From: 40CM-2-70-7 sp035631315
GTDB taxonomy: Bacteria > Gemmatimonadota > Gemmatimonadetes > Gemmatimonadales > GWC2-71-9
NCBI GenBank assembly: GCA_035631315.1
Contig: DASQIZ010000098.1
Span: 104,969 to 168,968 of the forward strand
Direction: 5' to 3'
Length of the DNA: 64,000 nucleotides
Shown piece after piece: positions 41,858 through 50,445 of the stretch (the first letter of the stretch is position 1; the number at the start of each line of letters is the position of its first letter). Both the position numbers and the translations under genes were made by a program. Under the pieces are notes generated by a model, which saw only the letters and a program-made list of their open reading frames with translations, made no database searches and was not told where the DNA came from.

Positions 41858-43050
41858 TAGCGGACGCCCTCCTCTCGCGTGCCGGCACCCGCCTTCTCGA
41901 CAAACTCGGTCCCGATCCGGACGAACTCTTCGCGATCCAGGTCCGCGTCGAGGGGCCGGCGAGAGAGAAAATCCTTCACAGTTTCCGGAAGCGTGAGGGC
42001 CTTTCCACCGGGCGTGGGCATCCCGACTTCCCGCTCCGGTGGCGGCGGGCGACGGAGATCGAGGTGGAAGTTGAGGGCCCGGGTTTTCAGGGCGCGAATC
42101 GCCTCGTGATCCAGGTCCTTCGCGATGCCGCGCGACACGTTGTTCACGATCAGCCGGATCACCATGTCGTCGACCGCCGGCTTCACCTTCTTCACGACCG
42201 CGGCGATTTCGGCATCCAACTCTGCGGCCGTCTTGTCGGTGGCGTCGATGGGGGGCAGATCCTGGAAGCGCCGAGGTGCCTCGATGGACCGGAAGGTCAC
42301 CTTGGTACCGGGCAGATCGACGAGGAGGTAGCCCTTCCCGGGGCGCTTGTGTCGCTTTTCATCCACCAGCTCGCCCCACGGGTTATGGCTGACGTAATCC
42401 AGGCTCCCCGAGTACCACATGTTCTTTTCGAGCTCGCGCGCCACGTGGTACGCGCCGAGAGCGACGTAGTCCCAGTGAGCAGCGCCGAGCTCCGCACGGG
42501 TGACGACACCGCTGCCGTACTCCACTGCGCCCTTGTCGAATGCGAAGACGCCGTCGACTTCGGCGTGAATCACCAGGATGTTGTGTGCGACGCCGGGCTC
42601 CGGGCGGAGGGCCGGACGCTCTGCCTGCGCCACCGCTGAGTGCGGGACGGCGAGGATGGCGGCATCCAGCTTCGGCAGCGTGATGCGACGAGGGACGTCG
42701 ACGGCCACCTGCACACCCAACGCTTCATAGAGCCGCAGGATGCTCCAGGTCTCGACCGACCGCGGCGTGTCGTGATTCCCGGCGACGACGATGATCGCGG
42801 AGTCGGGGAGTCCGATGTGCAGGCGATGGAGCTCCGTGAAAAGCGTCAGGATCGCTGCATTCGTGGGTCGGACGGCGTTGAATACGTCGCCGGCGATCAC
42901 GATGCAGTCCGGTTTCTGCTCGATCAGGTCGTCGACGGCCCGCTTCAGGGCCAGCGCAACGTCGGCCTCCCGCTGATTACTCCCCCGCGGAGTCAGCCGC
43001 TCGTACTGGCGGAAGCCCAGATGAAGGTCGGAGAGGTGGGCGAGCTTCAT
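41857..43050 (-). CDS. sbcD: Mre11/SbcD-type nuclease with one altered metal ligand
   Basis: A 397-residue metallophosphoesterase nuclease. Ligands fit DLH (Asp8, His10), GDVF (Asp55), GNHD (Asn92, His93) and the His of IHAEVDG (His162). The last motif, normally GHxH, reads GAYH: the first His is Ala200, while His202 is kept. By comparison with Pyrococcus Mre11 this removes one ligand of the second Mn ion. The C-terminal cap region (residues 220-390) is present. It precedes and overlaps the Rad50-like gene and follows a small paralogous gene by a 4-base overlap. Confidence 0.93.
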   Translation of the reverse strand: MKLAHLSDLHLGFRQYERLTPRGSNQREADVALALKRAVDDLIEQKPDCIVIAGDVFNAVRPTNAAILTLFTELHRLHIGLPDSAIIVVAGNHDTPRSVETWSILRLYEALGVQVAVDVPRRITLPKLDAAILAVPHSAVAQAERPALRPEPGVAHNILVIHAEVDGVFAFDKGAVEYGSGVVTRAELGAAHWDYVALGAYHVARELEKNMWYSGSLDYVSHNPWGELVDEKRHKRPGKGYLLVDLPGTKVTFRSIEAPRRFQDLPPIDATDKTAAELDAEIAAVVKKVKPAVDDMVIRLIVNNVSRGIAKDLDHEAIRALKTRALNFHLDLRRPPPPEREVGMPTPGGKALTLPETVKDFLSRRPLDADLDREEFVRIGTEFVEKAGAGTREEGVR

Positions 43051-43373
43051 TTCGCTCCGGTGAGTACCCGCACCAGACTGACTTTGGTCGGTACGCCGGA
43101 TCGCCCGGCGCCCCCGAGATCGAATTCCATCGTCAGGGTCCCGGCGAGCGAGAGGGAATCGAGCCCGATCTTCAGATGAAGCGTCGCCACGGTGTCCGTC
43201 CCCTGCACCGTCAGAGACTTCAGTTTCGCCTGGATCCGCCCCTGCAGGTGGCCGAGGGTATCCTGAATCTCGACGATCTGGTACTTGCCCTCACCTTTCC
43301 AGGAGGCGCCCACCGCCACGGAATCGTCCGGCAGCGCGGCGATCCAGATCCCGAGCATCTTCAGTGAAGTCAT
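43047..43373 (-). CDS. Half-length paralogue of the two adjacent lipoproteins
   Basis: A 108-residue protein without a signal peptide. Its segment LPDDSVAVGASWKGEG aligns with LPLDSVGVGDVWDAG and LPDLAVAPGDTWSIT in the two upstream lipoproteins. It therefore looks like the C-terminal half of the same family, lacking the N-terminal half. It overlaps its neighbours by 4 bases on both sides (ATGA), so the reading frame is kept and probably translated. Whether it works with the full-length paralogues or is a remnant cannot be told. Confidence 0.6.
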   Translation of the reverse strand: MTSLKMLGIWIAALPDDSVAVGASWKGEGKYQIVEIQDTLGHLQGRIQAKLKSLTVQGTDTVATLHLKIGLDSLSLAGTLTMEFDLGGAGRSGVPTKVSLVRVLTGAK

Positions 43374-44185
43374 GGGATGAGGCTCCGATCAGACCAGCTG
43401 TGCAGAATCACGTATGCCTGCCCGAACCCACCCGAGCTCATGACGTCGGTGTCCCACTCGACTTTCCCTTCCACATGAATCCGCAGGGTGACACCCTGAT
43501 TCACTGAGAACACTTCCTCACCCTTCTCCTGGCCGTGGACGTCGATTTCCTGCCCGTTCTTGAGAATGAACTTGCCCTTGACGTCGAACGTCAGGCCCAA
43601 GACGGCGATCGTATCGCCGTTCATGATGGTGAGCTTCTTCACCACTCCCCGCGCCGTTGCATGGACGGGATTGTTCTCGACATGAATCACCGTCGGACGC
43701 CGGGCTCCGGCATCCCACACGTCTCCAACACCGACCGAATCCAACGGCAGTGGAATCATCCCGTCGAAGACGTCGGCGCGGTACTCCTCAATCGAAAGGT
43801 CCGTGGCCAGGGTATCGATGCGGTCCCGGCGATCGTTGAACCACCCCATGAACCCGGGGAATGGGCCAACGGACATGGGCCGGTCGGCGTTGCCCCTCCC
43901 CGAGTCGACGCGGACGTGGACGAGATGAGCCTCGAGCGAGTCCTGAAAGACCTGAGTGACGTACATCGTGCGCTGGACCTTGACCTTCATCCATGCGATC
44001 CATGGGCGCTCGTACGTGGCGTGCACCTCATACCGCAGCGGCCCGGGCGTTTTCGCGAACTGAAGATGCACGCGAAGGCCCTGGGGGGCCGGCGGACCGC
44101 CGGGGGTCGCTCCACCCCCACACGCAATTCCGAGCGACGCGACGCCAAGGATGACTGCGGCGGCCGCGTGCCCGGACGTGCTCAT
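43370..44185 (-). CDS. Lipoprotein, DUF6263-like
   Basis: A 271-residue lipoprotein: signal SGHAAAAVILGVASLGIAC, then a Gly/Pro linker and a beta-rich domain. It carries the motif LPLDSVGVGDVWDAG (residues about 144-158) shared with its neighbours. Two further beta stretches are GDTIAVLGLTFDVKGKFI and GVTLRIHVEGKVEWDTDVM. It resembles DUF6263-type envelope proteins, an inference from the motif. The ATG at 44185 follows the overlap with the upstream gene; the longer in-frame start reads antisense sequence. No role is known. Confidence 0.65.
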   Translation of the reverse strand: MSTSGHAAAAVILGVASLGIACGGGATPGGPPAPQGLRVHLQFAKTPGPLRYEVHATYERPWIAWMKVKVQRTMYVTQVFQDSLEAHLVHVRVDSGRGNADRPMSVGPFPGFMGWFNDRRDRIDTLATDLSIEEYRADVFDGMIPLPLDSVGVGDVWDAGARRPTVIHVENNPVHATARGVVKKLTIMNGDTIAVLGLTFDVKGKFILKNGQEIDVHGQEKGEEVFSVNQGVTLRIHVEGKVEWDTDVMSSGGFGQAYVILHSWSDRSLIP

Positions 44186-45075
44186 GGCCGCTCCACGCGC
44201 CTGATGTACTGCTGGTGCATGATCATGCGCAGCCCATTCGGAAGCAGCGGGCTCGTCGCCGCGATGTGGACCGTTCCCGCCATGGAATCCTTCGTCACCG
44301 CCCCACGGGTGACCGAGAACCACTTCGCGCCGGTCAGGGAACCGGTCATGAACATGGCGAGCCGGATGTTGCCGCTCGCGATGTTGATGGGCGCGGTCGG
44401 AAAGTCGATTCGCGTGGCGATCCGCACGCTGGTATCGGTGCCGGACACCACGATCGAATCCAGGCGAAACCACATCGAGATCCGGATCGAGTCCATTCCC
44501 GGCATCATCTTCGCGAGCCCTGCCGTCGAGGTGATACTCCACGTATCCCCCGGAGCCACGGCCAGGTCCGGCAGGACCGCGCTGAACTGGCGGGCTCCCT
44601 CACCCATTGCCGCCGTGACCGACGACGGGTTGCCATCCCGGTCGGTGAATGCGGAGTTCCGAACGACCATGCGATCGTCGAGCGACACGACGCCAACGAT
44701 GCCCCTGGTGTTGCGGAGCCGGTCTAGCCCGGGCAGCGCACCGCTCCCGGTGTCCATCGGGATCATCGAGTCGATGACCTGGCGAATGCGCACGGTGTCG
44801 GCGCTGGACGGGAGTACGGAGTCATGCGAGAACGTGCGGACCACCATGGCCGTCGGCGGCATGCCCTCCGCGCCGGAATCCGGCTTGAGGTCCGTTCGCT
44901 GGTCCAACACTTCGGCGAAGTGGTCGCCGGCCCTGGGGTGGTAGCGAAGCTGAATACGGGCCGGGGGCGCCGGTGCGGCCGGCGCCGGGGGCGGCGCGGC
45001 CCCTGGGGAGCCACCACACGCGGACATCACGAACGCCGGAACAGCCAGGACGACGAACAGAGTGACGGCACGCAC
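44182..45075 (-). CDS. Lipoprotein, DUF6263-like
   Basis: A 297-residue lipoprotein: signal RAVTLFVVLAVPAFVMSAC, Ala/Pro-rich linker, then RIQLRYHPRAGDHFAEVLDQ, an opening seen in DUF6263-type proteins. The shared motif is LPDLAVAPGDTWSIT (residues about 168-182), and the C-terminal half has RMIMHQQYIRRVER. The start is GTG with GGGAGGT just upstream. It lies 14 bases after the HerA-like gene on the same strand and overlaps the next paralogue. The presence of envelope lipoproteins inside a DNA-repair transcript is unexplained. Confidence 0.7.
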   Translation of the reverse strand: MRAVTLFVVLAVPAFVMSACGGSPGAAPPPAPAAPAPPARIQLRYHPRAGDHFAEVLDQRTDLKPDSGAEGMPPTAMVVRTFSHDSVLPSSADTVRIRQVIDSMIPMDTGSGALPGLDRLRNTRGIVGVVSLDDRMVVRNSAFTDRDGNPSSVTAAMGEGARQFSAVLPDLAVAPGDTWSITSTAGLAKMMPGMDSIRISMWFRLDSIVVSGTDTSVRIATRIDFPTAPINIASGNIRLAMFMTGSLTGAKWFSVTRGAVTKDSMAGTVHIAATSPLLPNGLRMIMHQQYIRRVERP

Positions 45076-45089
45076 GGTGGACCTCCCGG

Positions 45090-47015
45090 TCAGTATGGCT
45101 CCTCGGAAATCGGTGACAGCGGCGGTACCGCCCGCCGTTCCCGCGGCACTTCGGCAGCGACCTTGTTGCCCAGGGCGGCGCGGAAGAAGGCGAGCACATC
45201 GTCGGGGCGGGTGCGGCGAACGGCAGCGAGGGCCCGCCTGACATCCTCCTGCTCACGAGATGCGACCAGGTCCTTCAGCACGTTCGGCTTGAGCCGCCGG
45301 TCGAGCTTCATCAGCTGCCGCACGATCGCATCCTCGAATGGCAGGTCTTCGGCAGGCGGGAATTGCTCCACGCCATCCCTCCCCCGCATCACCGCGGGCC
45401 GCGGGAATCGGACGAAGATCGGCTGCGTGAAATGCGGGTGCCGGATCATCAGCTCACCGATGGGCAGGGTCGCGAGCTTGATCTTCGTGGCCGGCGAAAG
45501 CACCTGGTAACCGGGAGTCGCCAGCTCGTCGGCGTCCATCCGACCGAACACCTGCGTCCCCGCATTCCCCACCACCCGCCGGTGCACCTGCGACCGGAAC
45601 TGCTCGGCCCCAAACAGCGCGAGTCCCAGATAGCGGCCGCGTTCCGAGATGTCGAGGAGCATCCGCTTCACGTGTGTTTCGGGTCCGTCACCGGACGCGT
45701 ACTTGTTCAGCTCGTCCACGAACACGGTGACGACATCGACGCCGAGGTTCCGGTGCTCGAGACGCTCACGGAGCTTCGACACTACGCGCGCGAAGACCAG
45801 GTCCTGGCCGAGGGGATCGACGTTCGCGACATCGATGACGTAGACGCCGCGGTCTTCGAACGCGCCCCACGGGAGGTCGCCCACCGCGCCGTCGTCGGTC
45901 ACCAGGCCCTTGCAGCGCGTCGAAATGTTCGAGAGGCGGTTCCGGACCTTCCGGATGGTGGCGACGTGATGGGTGCGCCACATGTCCCCGCGCCCCGAAT
46001 CCTCCACCCCGCGCAGGATGGCCCGGAAGAGGGCATCGAGGTCCGCAAAGGTCTCGACCTGATGCTGGTTTCCAAAGCCGTCGTCGAAGGGTTGCCCGAC
46101 GACGCGGTCCTTCAGGAAGTCGATGAACGCGTCGGCCTTCGCGTCGATGTCGTCCTTGTTGAGCAGCACCTCGGCGAAATCGAGGGCTTCGCGGAGGCCC
46201 CACACCAGCGGGTCGACGTCCCCTACCAGATCGGGATGTGTGCGCAGCGTGTTGAGATTGACGCCGTCCGGCTTGAACGGCGCGAAGTAGCGCACCCGTT
46301 TGAACGGCTCGGGACGGACGCCGAGGCGCTCGTAGCGACGACGATCTTCTTCCTGGAGGTCGCCCGGGCGATCCAGGAAACAGAGGTCGGGCCCCTTCAC
46401 GTTGAAGCACACGGCGGCCACCCGTCCGCGGTGCGCCGGGAAGTGCTGGAAGATCGAGGAGATCAGGAACTCGACCGCTGAGGTCTTGGTAGCGAGTCCG
46501 GAGATCCCGGAGATGTTGAGGTGCGCGGCCTCAGGTCCGAGGAGGAAGTCGGAATCGAGGTAGACCGGGGCCTCGAGTCCGCCCGAGGTGTAGAGCCCGA
46601 CGGGAATTCCGGTCGGGGTGGCGCCGGTGAGATAGGCGTCCATCCGCAGGGCCGCTGCGACGTCGGCGTCGGTCGCGACGAGCACGCGACCAAGCGGGAC
46701 TGGCTGTAGCGGGTCTTCCGGGAATTGCCGCAGGACGGCCGCGGTCCAGAGCCTGATCTCCTGCCGCATCGTGGGCGCGGTACCGGCGCGCTCGGGATCG
46801 CCGTCGGCGCTGACGACATCATGGAGGGGGGTCGCGAGATCCGAGTACGCGAACGCGTCCGTGACCACGCCGAAGACGACCCGCCCGGCATCCGCGGGGT
46901 CTTCGACGCGCACAATGGCGCCGATGCCGATGCTCGTGTCCCGCGCCGTCCAGAAATGGAATTGGTGCGGCGTGGCGGGCTTGAGCTCAGTGGCGACGAC
47001 TCGTCCGACGCTCAT
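45090..47015 (-). CDS. HerA-like hexameric ATPase with variant Walker A
   Basis: A 641-residue HerA/FtsK-type P-loop ATPase. An N-terminal HAS-barrel-like region (residues about 1-110, with VGRVVATELKPATPHQFHFW) is followed by the ATP-binding segment GISGLATKTS (residues 170-179, Lys177), which departs from the usual GxxxxGKS. Walker B is VVTVFVDELNKY (Asp434, Glu435). A later segment (VGNAGTQVFGRMDADEL) matches the sensor region of the family. HerA works as a DNA translocase with the nuclease NurA. Here the preceding gene, overlapping by 4 bases, is NurA-like, which strongly supports the pairing. Confidence 0.83.
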   Translation of the reverse strand: MSVGRVVATELKPATPHQFHFWTARDTSIGIGAIVRVEDPADAGRVVFGVVTDAFAYSDLATPLHDVVSADGDPERAGTAPTMRQEIRLWTAAVLRQFPEDPLQPVPLGRVLVATDADVAAALRMDAYLTGATPTGIPVGLYTSGGLEAPVYLDSDFLLGPEAAHLNISGISGLATKTSAVEFLISSIFQHFPAHRGRVAAVCFNVKGPDLCFLDRPGDLQEEDRRRYERLGVRPEPFKRVRYFAPFKPDGVNLNTLRTHPDLVGDVDPLVWGLREALDFAEVLLNKDDIDAKADAFIDFLKDRVVGQPFDDGFGNQHQVETFADLDALFRAILRGVEDSGRGDMWRTHHVATIRKVRNRLSNISTRCKGLVTDDGAVGDLPWGAFEDRGVYVIDVANVDPLGQDLVFARVVSKLRERLEHRNLGVDVVTVFVDELNKYASGDGPETHVKRMLLDISERGRYLGLALFGAEQFRSQVHRRVVGNAGTQVFGRMDADELATPGYQVLSPATKIKLATLPIGELMIRHPHFTQPIFVRFPRPAVMRGRDGVEQFPPAEDLPFEDAIVRQLMKLDRRLKPNVLKDLVASREQEDVRRALAAVRRTRPDDVLAFFRAALGNKVAAEVPRERRAVPPLSPISEEPY

Positions 47016-47998
47016 GTGCCCGTCTTCGGAAGGCGTGAACCGGGATCAGCCACCAGGTATTGGGGAGCCCGGCTGCGGAGATAGGTCTCCACGTCATGAA
47101 TAGGATACAGCAAACGATCGAACCGCGCGTCGGGTGTAGCCAGGGGTTTCCGTTCGTTCACGAGCCATGCGCTGATCGCGCCGGCACGGGCGATCGAGTC
47201 GGGATGCGCACGGGCCTCGAGCCGGAGGAGCCCGTACAGCAAGTCGTGACCCTCCCAGGGCCAGATCCGCACGTACCACGAATGGACTGCCTGCGACCCA
47301 TGCCGGTGGGGCTCGAATACCGAGGTCCGGTGTCCTTCAGGGAGCATCAGCGCGCGCTTCAAGTCGTCGCCGGTGAAATACTGGGCTCCATGACTCTTGA
47401 TGAGGCCGAGGGCGCGAGGGTGCCGGGCGAGGACGGGGGAGTTCGAGAGAATGCCGTCCATGACGAGCCATTCGTCCTCAGGAAGCCGCTCCGCCACGGG
47501 CTCGGCCACCGTCCGCTCGACGGCCTCGCGGAGCCGCTCCACCCGCACGCCGATCGCCGTCAGCGTCCTGCCGGGCTGCCCCGGCACCTCGTCCTTCAGA
47601 TCCACCAGCTCTTCGCCTGATCCCGCCAGCGCGTCGCGGACCGTGGCGCTCAACGAGCGCATCGCCGTAATGATCACCCGCTGCGACCGCTCGGCGACGG
47701 TGTGAAGCCGACCGTCCATTCGGCGGCGGGCACCCGCCGCCACGTAGGCACTGACCAGCGGGACGACTCCATCGTAGCCGACCACCGCCCAGCGTTGAAT
47801 GCCATCGACGAACGTCACGGCGGACGGTGCGAGTGGCTCACCATCGAGTGCATGGGTGGTGAGACCGGTCCCTTCGACCACATCAGCGCCGGTCGGATCC
47901 TCTGCTTCACTGCGTCCACCCGAAGCGTCCGGCACGAACGACGCCGGCACCGCTCCCGCCGCGAGGGCGGCGTCGAGCCACGGCATGCGAGGCATCAC
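47012..47998 (-). CDS. NurA-like nuclease
   Basis: A 328-residue protein that fits the NurA nuclease fold by motif: VTFVDGIQRWAVVGYDG with Asp65, a long helical middle part, then WLVMDGILSN with Asp180, and GLIKSHGAQYF with Lys200. The two DG motifs match the catalytic aspartates of NurA. The C-terminal HDVETYLRSRAPQY may complete the site. In archaea NurA digests DNA with HerA during end resection. It overlaps both neighbours by 4 bases. Detection rests on short motifs plus context, so it is less certain than the ATPase. The start can be GTG 47998 or ATG 47995. Confidence 0.72.
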   Translation of the reverse strand: MMPRMPWLDAALAAGAVPASFVPDASGGRSEAEDPTGADVVEGTGLTTHALDGEPLAPSAVTFVDGIQRWAVVGYDGVVPLVSAYVAAGARRRMDGRLHTVAERSQRVIITAMRSLSATVRDALAGSGEELVDLKDEVPGQPGRTLTAIGVRVERLREAVERTVAEPVAERLPEDEWLVMDGILSNSPVLARHPRALGLIKSHGAQYFTGDDLKRALMLPEGHRTSVFEPHRHGSQAVHSWYVRIWPWEGHDLLYGLLRLEARAHPDSIARAGAISAWLVNERKPLATPDARFDRLLYPIHDVETYLRSRAPQYLVADPGSRLPKTGT

Positions 47999-48627
47999 TC
48001 CCGCACCTTCACGCCCACGACCAGGCCATCGCGAATCGGAATCACCGTGGCGTTGATGCGGGGATCGGTCGCTGAAAGTGTGTTGAAGGCTCGCACGCCC
48101 TCGGTGTCGGGAGCGGTCACCGTCGGATCGGCGACCCGGCCGTCATGGAAGGCGTTGTCGCCCAGCAGCAGGCCGCCGATGCGCAGCAGGCGGACGCCCC
48201 ATTCGAAGTACTTCGCCATGGGCGCCTTGTCCGCATCGACGAAGACCGCATCGAATCCCGGCTGCAGCGTCGGCAGCACGTCGAGCGCGGAGCCTTCGAT
48301 CAGCTCGACGCGATCGGAGACGCCGGCGCGGGCATAGGCCTCTCGCGCCACCCTCGCGTGATGGGGATCGAATTCGATCGTGGTCATCGTGCCGCCCGGC
48401 TGGAGGGCGCGTGCCATCCAGGTGCCCGAGTAGCCGCCCAGCGCGCCGATCTCCAGTACCCGCTTTGCCTGCACGGCAGAGAGGAGCACGGCCAGGAGAC
48501 GGCCTTCTTCGGCGGAGACGTTGATCTCGGGGAGATTCGCCGCAGCTTGCCGTTCCCGGATGGTAACGAGCGCGGCGTCTTCGGCGGCGAACAGCTCGCG
48601 CAGGTAGCGCTCGAGCCGCTCTTCCAC
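47995..48627 (-). CDS. O-methyltransferase (CCoAOMT-like)
   Basis: A 210-residue SAM-dependent O-methyltransferase of the caffeoyl-CoA/catechol type. The SAM motifs are VLEIGALGGYSGTWMARAL (residues about 57-75), TIEFDPHHARVAREAYARAG, and FDAVFVDADKAPMAKYFEW, which carries the divalent-metal ligands. GGLLLGDNAFHDGRV is also typical. The natural substrate is unknown. It lies 2 bases after the previous gene and overlaps the NurA-like gene by 4 bases. Confidence 0.92.
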   Translation of the reverse strand: MEERLERYLRELFAAEDAALVTIRERQAAANLPEINVSAEEGRLLAVLLSAVQAKRVLEIGALGGYSGTWMARALQPGGTMTTIEFDPHHARVAREAYARAGVSDRVELIEGSALDVLPTLQPGFDAVFVDADKAPMAKYFEWGVRLLRIGGLLLGDNAFHDGRVADPTVTAPDTEGVRAFNTLSATDPRINATVIPIRDGLVVGVKVRE

Positions 48628-48629
48628 GA

Positions 48630-49148
48630 CTAAGCGGTGACCTCGACGTTCGGGAAGGGCGGGACGTCGAGGAGCCAGACGCCGGCCAATCGGTTCTGCT
48701 TGTCGATCTCGACCATCAGGTGATCACCGACGCGCACCGGTGTCGCGGTCCGCGCCCGCCCGACCTTCAGATGGAGCGTGGACTCGGCGGCGTTCTTCTC
48801 CATGGTCAGGGCAGTGTCCACTTCCACCGCCGCCACCCCCGGCTGCGAATTCCGCGACGGGAAGATGACGGCCCCCTCCTTCGGATCAGTGGGGGGCGCC
48901 AGAGTGTTGAGCGTCTTGATGTCGTCGGGCCAGGTCACGACGTCGAGGCCGCGGAGGGCGCCCTCGGCGACATCGAGCACGACGAAGGAGCCGTCCGCGC
49001 CCTCGAGGTCGACCGTACCGCTCAACCCCTTGCCGTTCTTCGCCGTCCCCTTGCAGGAGACAGTCAGGATGTCGGTCTCGGCATCCCAGCGATAGGTCAC
49101 CTTGGGAAGCTTGCCGTCGAGCGGGATGATTTTGGCTTCGAAGACCAT
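48630..49148 (-). CDS. Hypothetical soluble protein
   Basis: A 172-residue protein I do not recognise. It has no signal peptide or membrane helix and is rich in beta-type stretches: VFEAKIIPLDGKLPKVTYRWD, DILTVSCKGTAKNGKG, STLHLKVGRARTATPVRV and DHLMVEIDKQNRLAGVWLLD. Two similar-looking halves suggest a beta barrel or a duplicated domain. Its ATG at 49148 overlaps the aminotransferase stop (TGATG), so it is co-translated with it and leads into the methyltransferase gene 2 bases further on. Confidence 0.65.
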   Translation of the reverse strand: MVFEAKIIPLDGKLPKVTYRWDAETDILTVSCKGTAKNGKGLSGTVDLEGADGSFVVLDVAEGALRGLDVVTWPDDIKTLNTLAPPTDPKEGAVIFPSRNSQPGVAAVEVDTALTMEKNAAESTLHLKVGRARTATPVRVGDHLMVEIDKQNRLAGVWLLDVPPFPNVEVTA

Positions 49149-50356
49149 CACGTTTCCCGCTTCCCTTTTCCCGTCTCCCGAACGGTAACGAACTCCAGGA
49201 TTCGATCGAGGGCTTTTTCGAGTTCTGTGGTGGCCGCCGCGTACGAGAGCCGGACCCACCGGTCGTCGCCGAACGCCGCGCCCGGGACGAGGGCGACGCC
49301 GGTCTCGGTGATGAGCTGCGTGCAGAAGTCGGTGCCGTTCATTCTGCCGAACGAATCGACGCGGAAGAAGAAATAGAACGCGCCTACGGGCTCGACGAAC
49401 TCGACTCCGGGAAGCTCCTGCCGGAAGCGGCCCACCACCAGATCGCGGCGCTTCCGGAACTCGGCCACCATCCGCAGGACGTCCTGCTCCACGCGGTCGT
49501 CGCCATAGGCCGCCGCCGCGGCGTACTGCGCCATGTGATTGGCGCCGCTCGTGGTGTGGGACTGAAGCGCCGACATCGCCTTGGCGATCGGCTGGGGCGC
49601 GAGCGCCAGCCCGATCCGCCATCCCGTCATGGCGTACGCCTTGCTGACGCCCGTGATGAGAATGACGCGCTTCAGGAGATCATCACTGAGGTCGAGGAAT
49701 GACGGCGCCGGGCCCGTTCCGTAGTGGATCCGCCGGTAAATCTCGTCCGCGATGATCCAGGCGTTCTTCTTCTCGGCCCACTCGGCGATGGCGCGGAGCT
49801 CGGTGAGCGAATACACCGCGCCCGTGGGATTGCAGGGCGAGCAGAGGATGAGGCCCTTGGGCGTCGGCACCATGCGTTCCAGGTCCTTCACCCCCACCTT
49901 CAATCCCCACTCGGCATCTCCCGCCACCATCACGGGGCGCGCGCGGGCCAGGTGAATGATCTGTGGATACGAGACCCAGGCCGGCGCCGGGATCGCGACC
50001 GAATCGCCCGGACCGAAGAGCGAGAAGCAGGCGTTGAACAGGGACTGCTTCGAGCCCGACGACACCACGATGTGGTCGGCGTTGACGGGCCGGCCGCCGG
50101 AAAGGAGCGAGAGGTGCTTCGCCGCAGCGGCACGAAGCTCGAGGATGCCTTCGTTCGATGGATAATGCGTGTGCCCATCTTTGATCGCCTTGATGCCGGC
50201 TTCGACCGGGATCGGCGGCGTCGCGAAATCGGGTTCGCCCGCGCCCAGGTCGATGACGTCTTCGCCCGCGGCGCGCCGGCGCTTCGCTTCCTGCGAAATG
50301 GCGATGGTCGCTGATGTTTCGAGATGCTGCAGATTCTGCGAAAGGCCGTCGGGCAC
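49148..50356 (-). CDS. Class I aminotransferase (aspartate aminotransferase type)
   Basis: A 402-residue PLP-dependent aminotransferase of fold type I. Family motifs are VIDLGAGEPDFATP (residues about 34-47), PCNPTGAVY, WIIADEIYRRIHYG and the PLP-binding Lys in GVSKAYAMTGWRIGLALAP. The C-terminal end (TVRETGKGKRET) is encoded by a degenerate 7-base repeat. It is the first gene of the ten-gene minus-strand operon. The start is GTG with GGAG 6 bases before it. The exact amino-acid substrate is not certain. Confidence 0.94.
   Translation of the reverse strand: MPDGLSQNLQHLETSATIAISQEAKRRRAAGEDVIDLGAGEPDFATPPIPVEAGIKAIKDGHTHYPSNEGILELRAAAAKHLSLLSGGRPVNADHIVVSSGSKQSLFNACFSLFGPGDSVAIPAPAWVSYPQIIHLARARPVMVAGDAEWGLKVGVKDLERMVPTPKGLILCSPCNPTGAVYSLTELRAIAEWAEKKNAWIIADEIYRRIHYGTGPAPSFLDLSDDLLKRVILITGVSKAYAMTGWRIGLALAPQPIAKAMSALQSHTTSGANHMAQYAAAAAYGDDRVEQDVLRMVAEFRKRRDLVVGRFRQELPGVEFVEPVGAFYFFFRVDSFGRMNGTDFCTQLITETGVALVPGAAFGDDRWVRLSYAAATTELEKALDRILEFVTVRETGKGKRET
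49151..49185. repeat. Degenerate 7-base tandem repeat at the aminotransferase C-terminus
   Basis: Five units: CGTTTCC, CGCTTCC, CTTTTCC, CGTCTCC, CGAACGG. On the coding strand they give the last residues of the aminotransferase, close to the stop. It is of the same family as 51409-51443. Confidence 0.65.
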
Positions 50357-50445
50357 CGAGTCTCCGTGGAGTCAAAGTTCGAACTGGAATTTAGCACTTC
50401 CTTCGCTAGCTTACAGACAAACGCCCTTTGACAACTGAGGACCGT

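Noticed and set aside
43047..43373. Calling the small third paralogue a pseudogene
   Set aside because: It lacks the N-terminal half, but the frame is open and has ATGA overlaps on both sides, so a translated half-length protein is more likely than a remnant.
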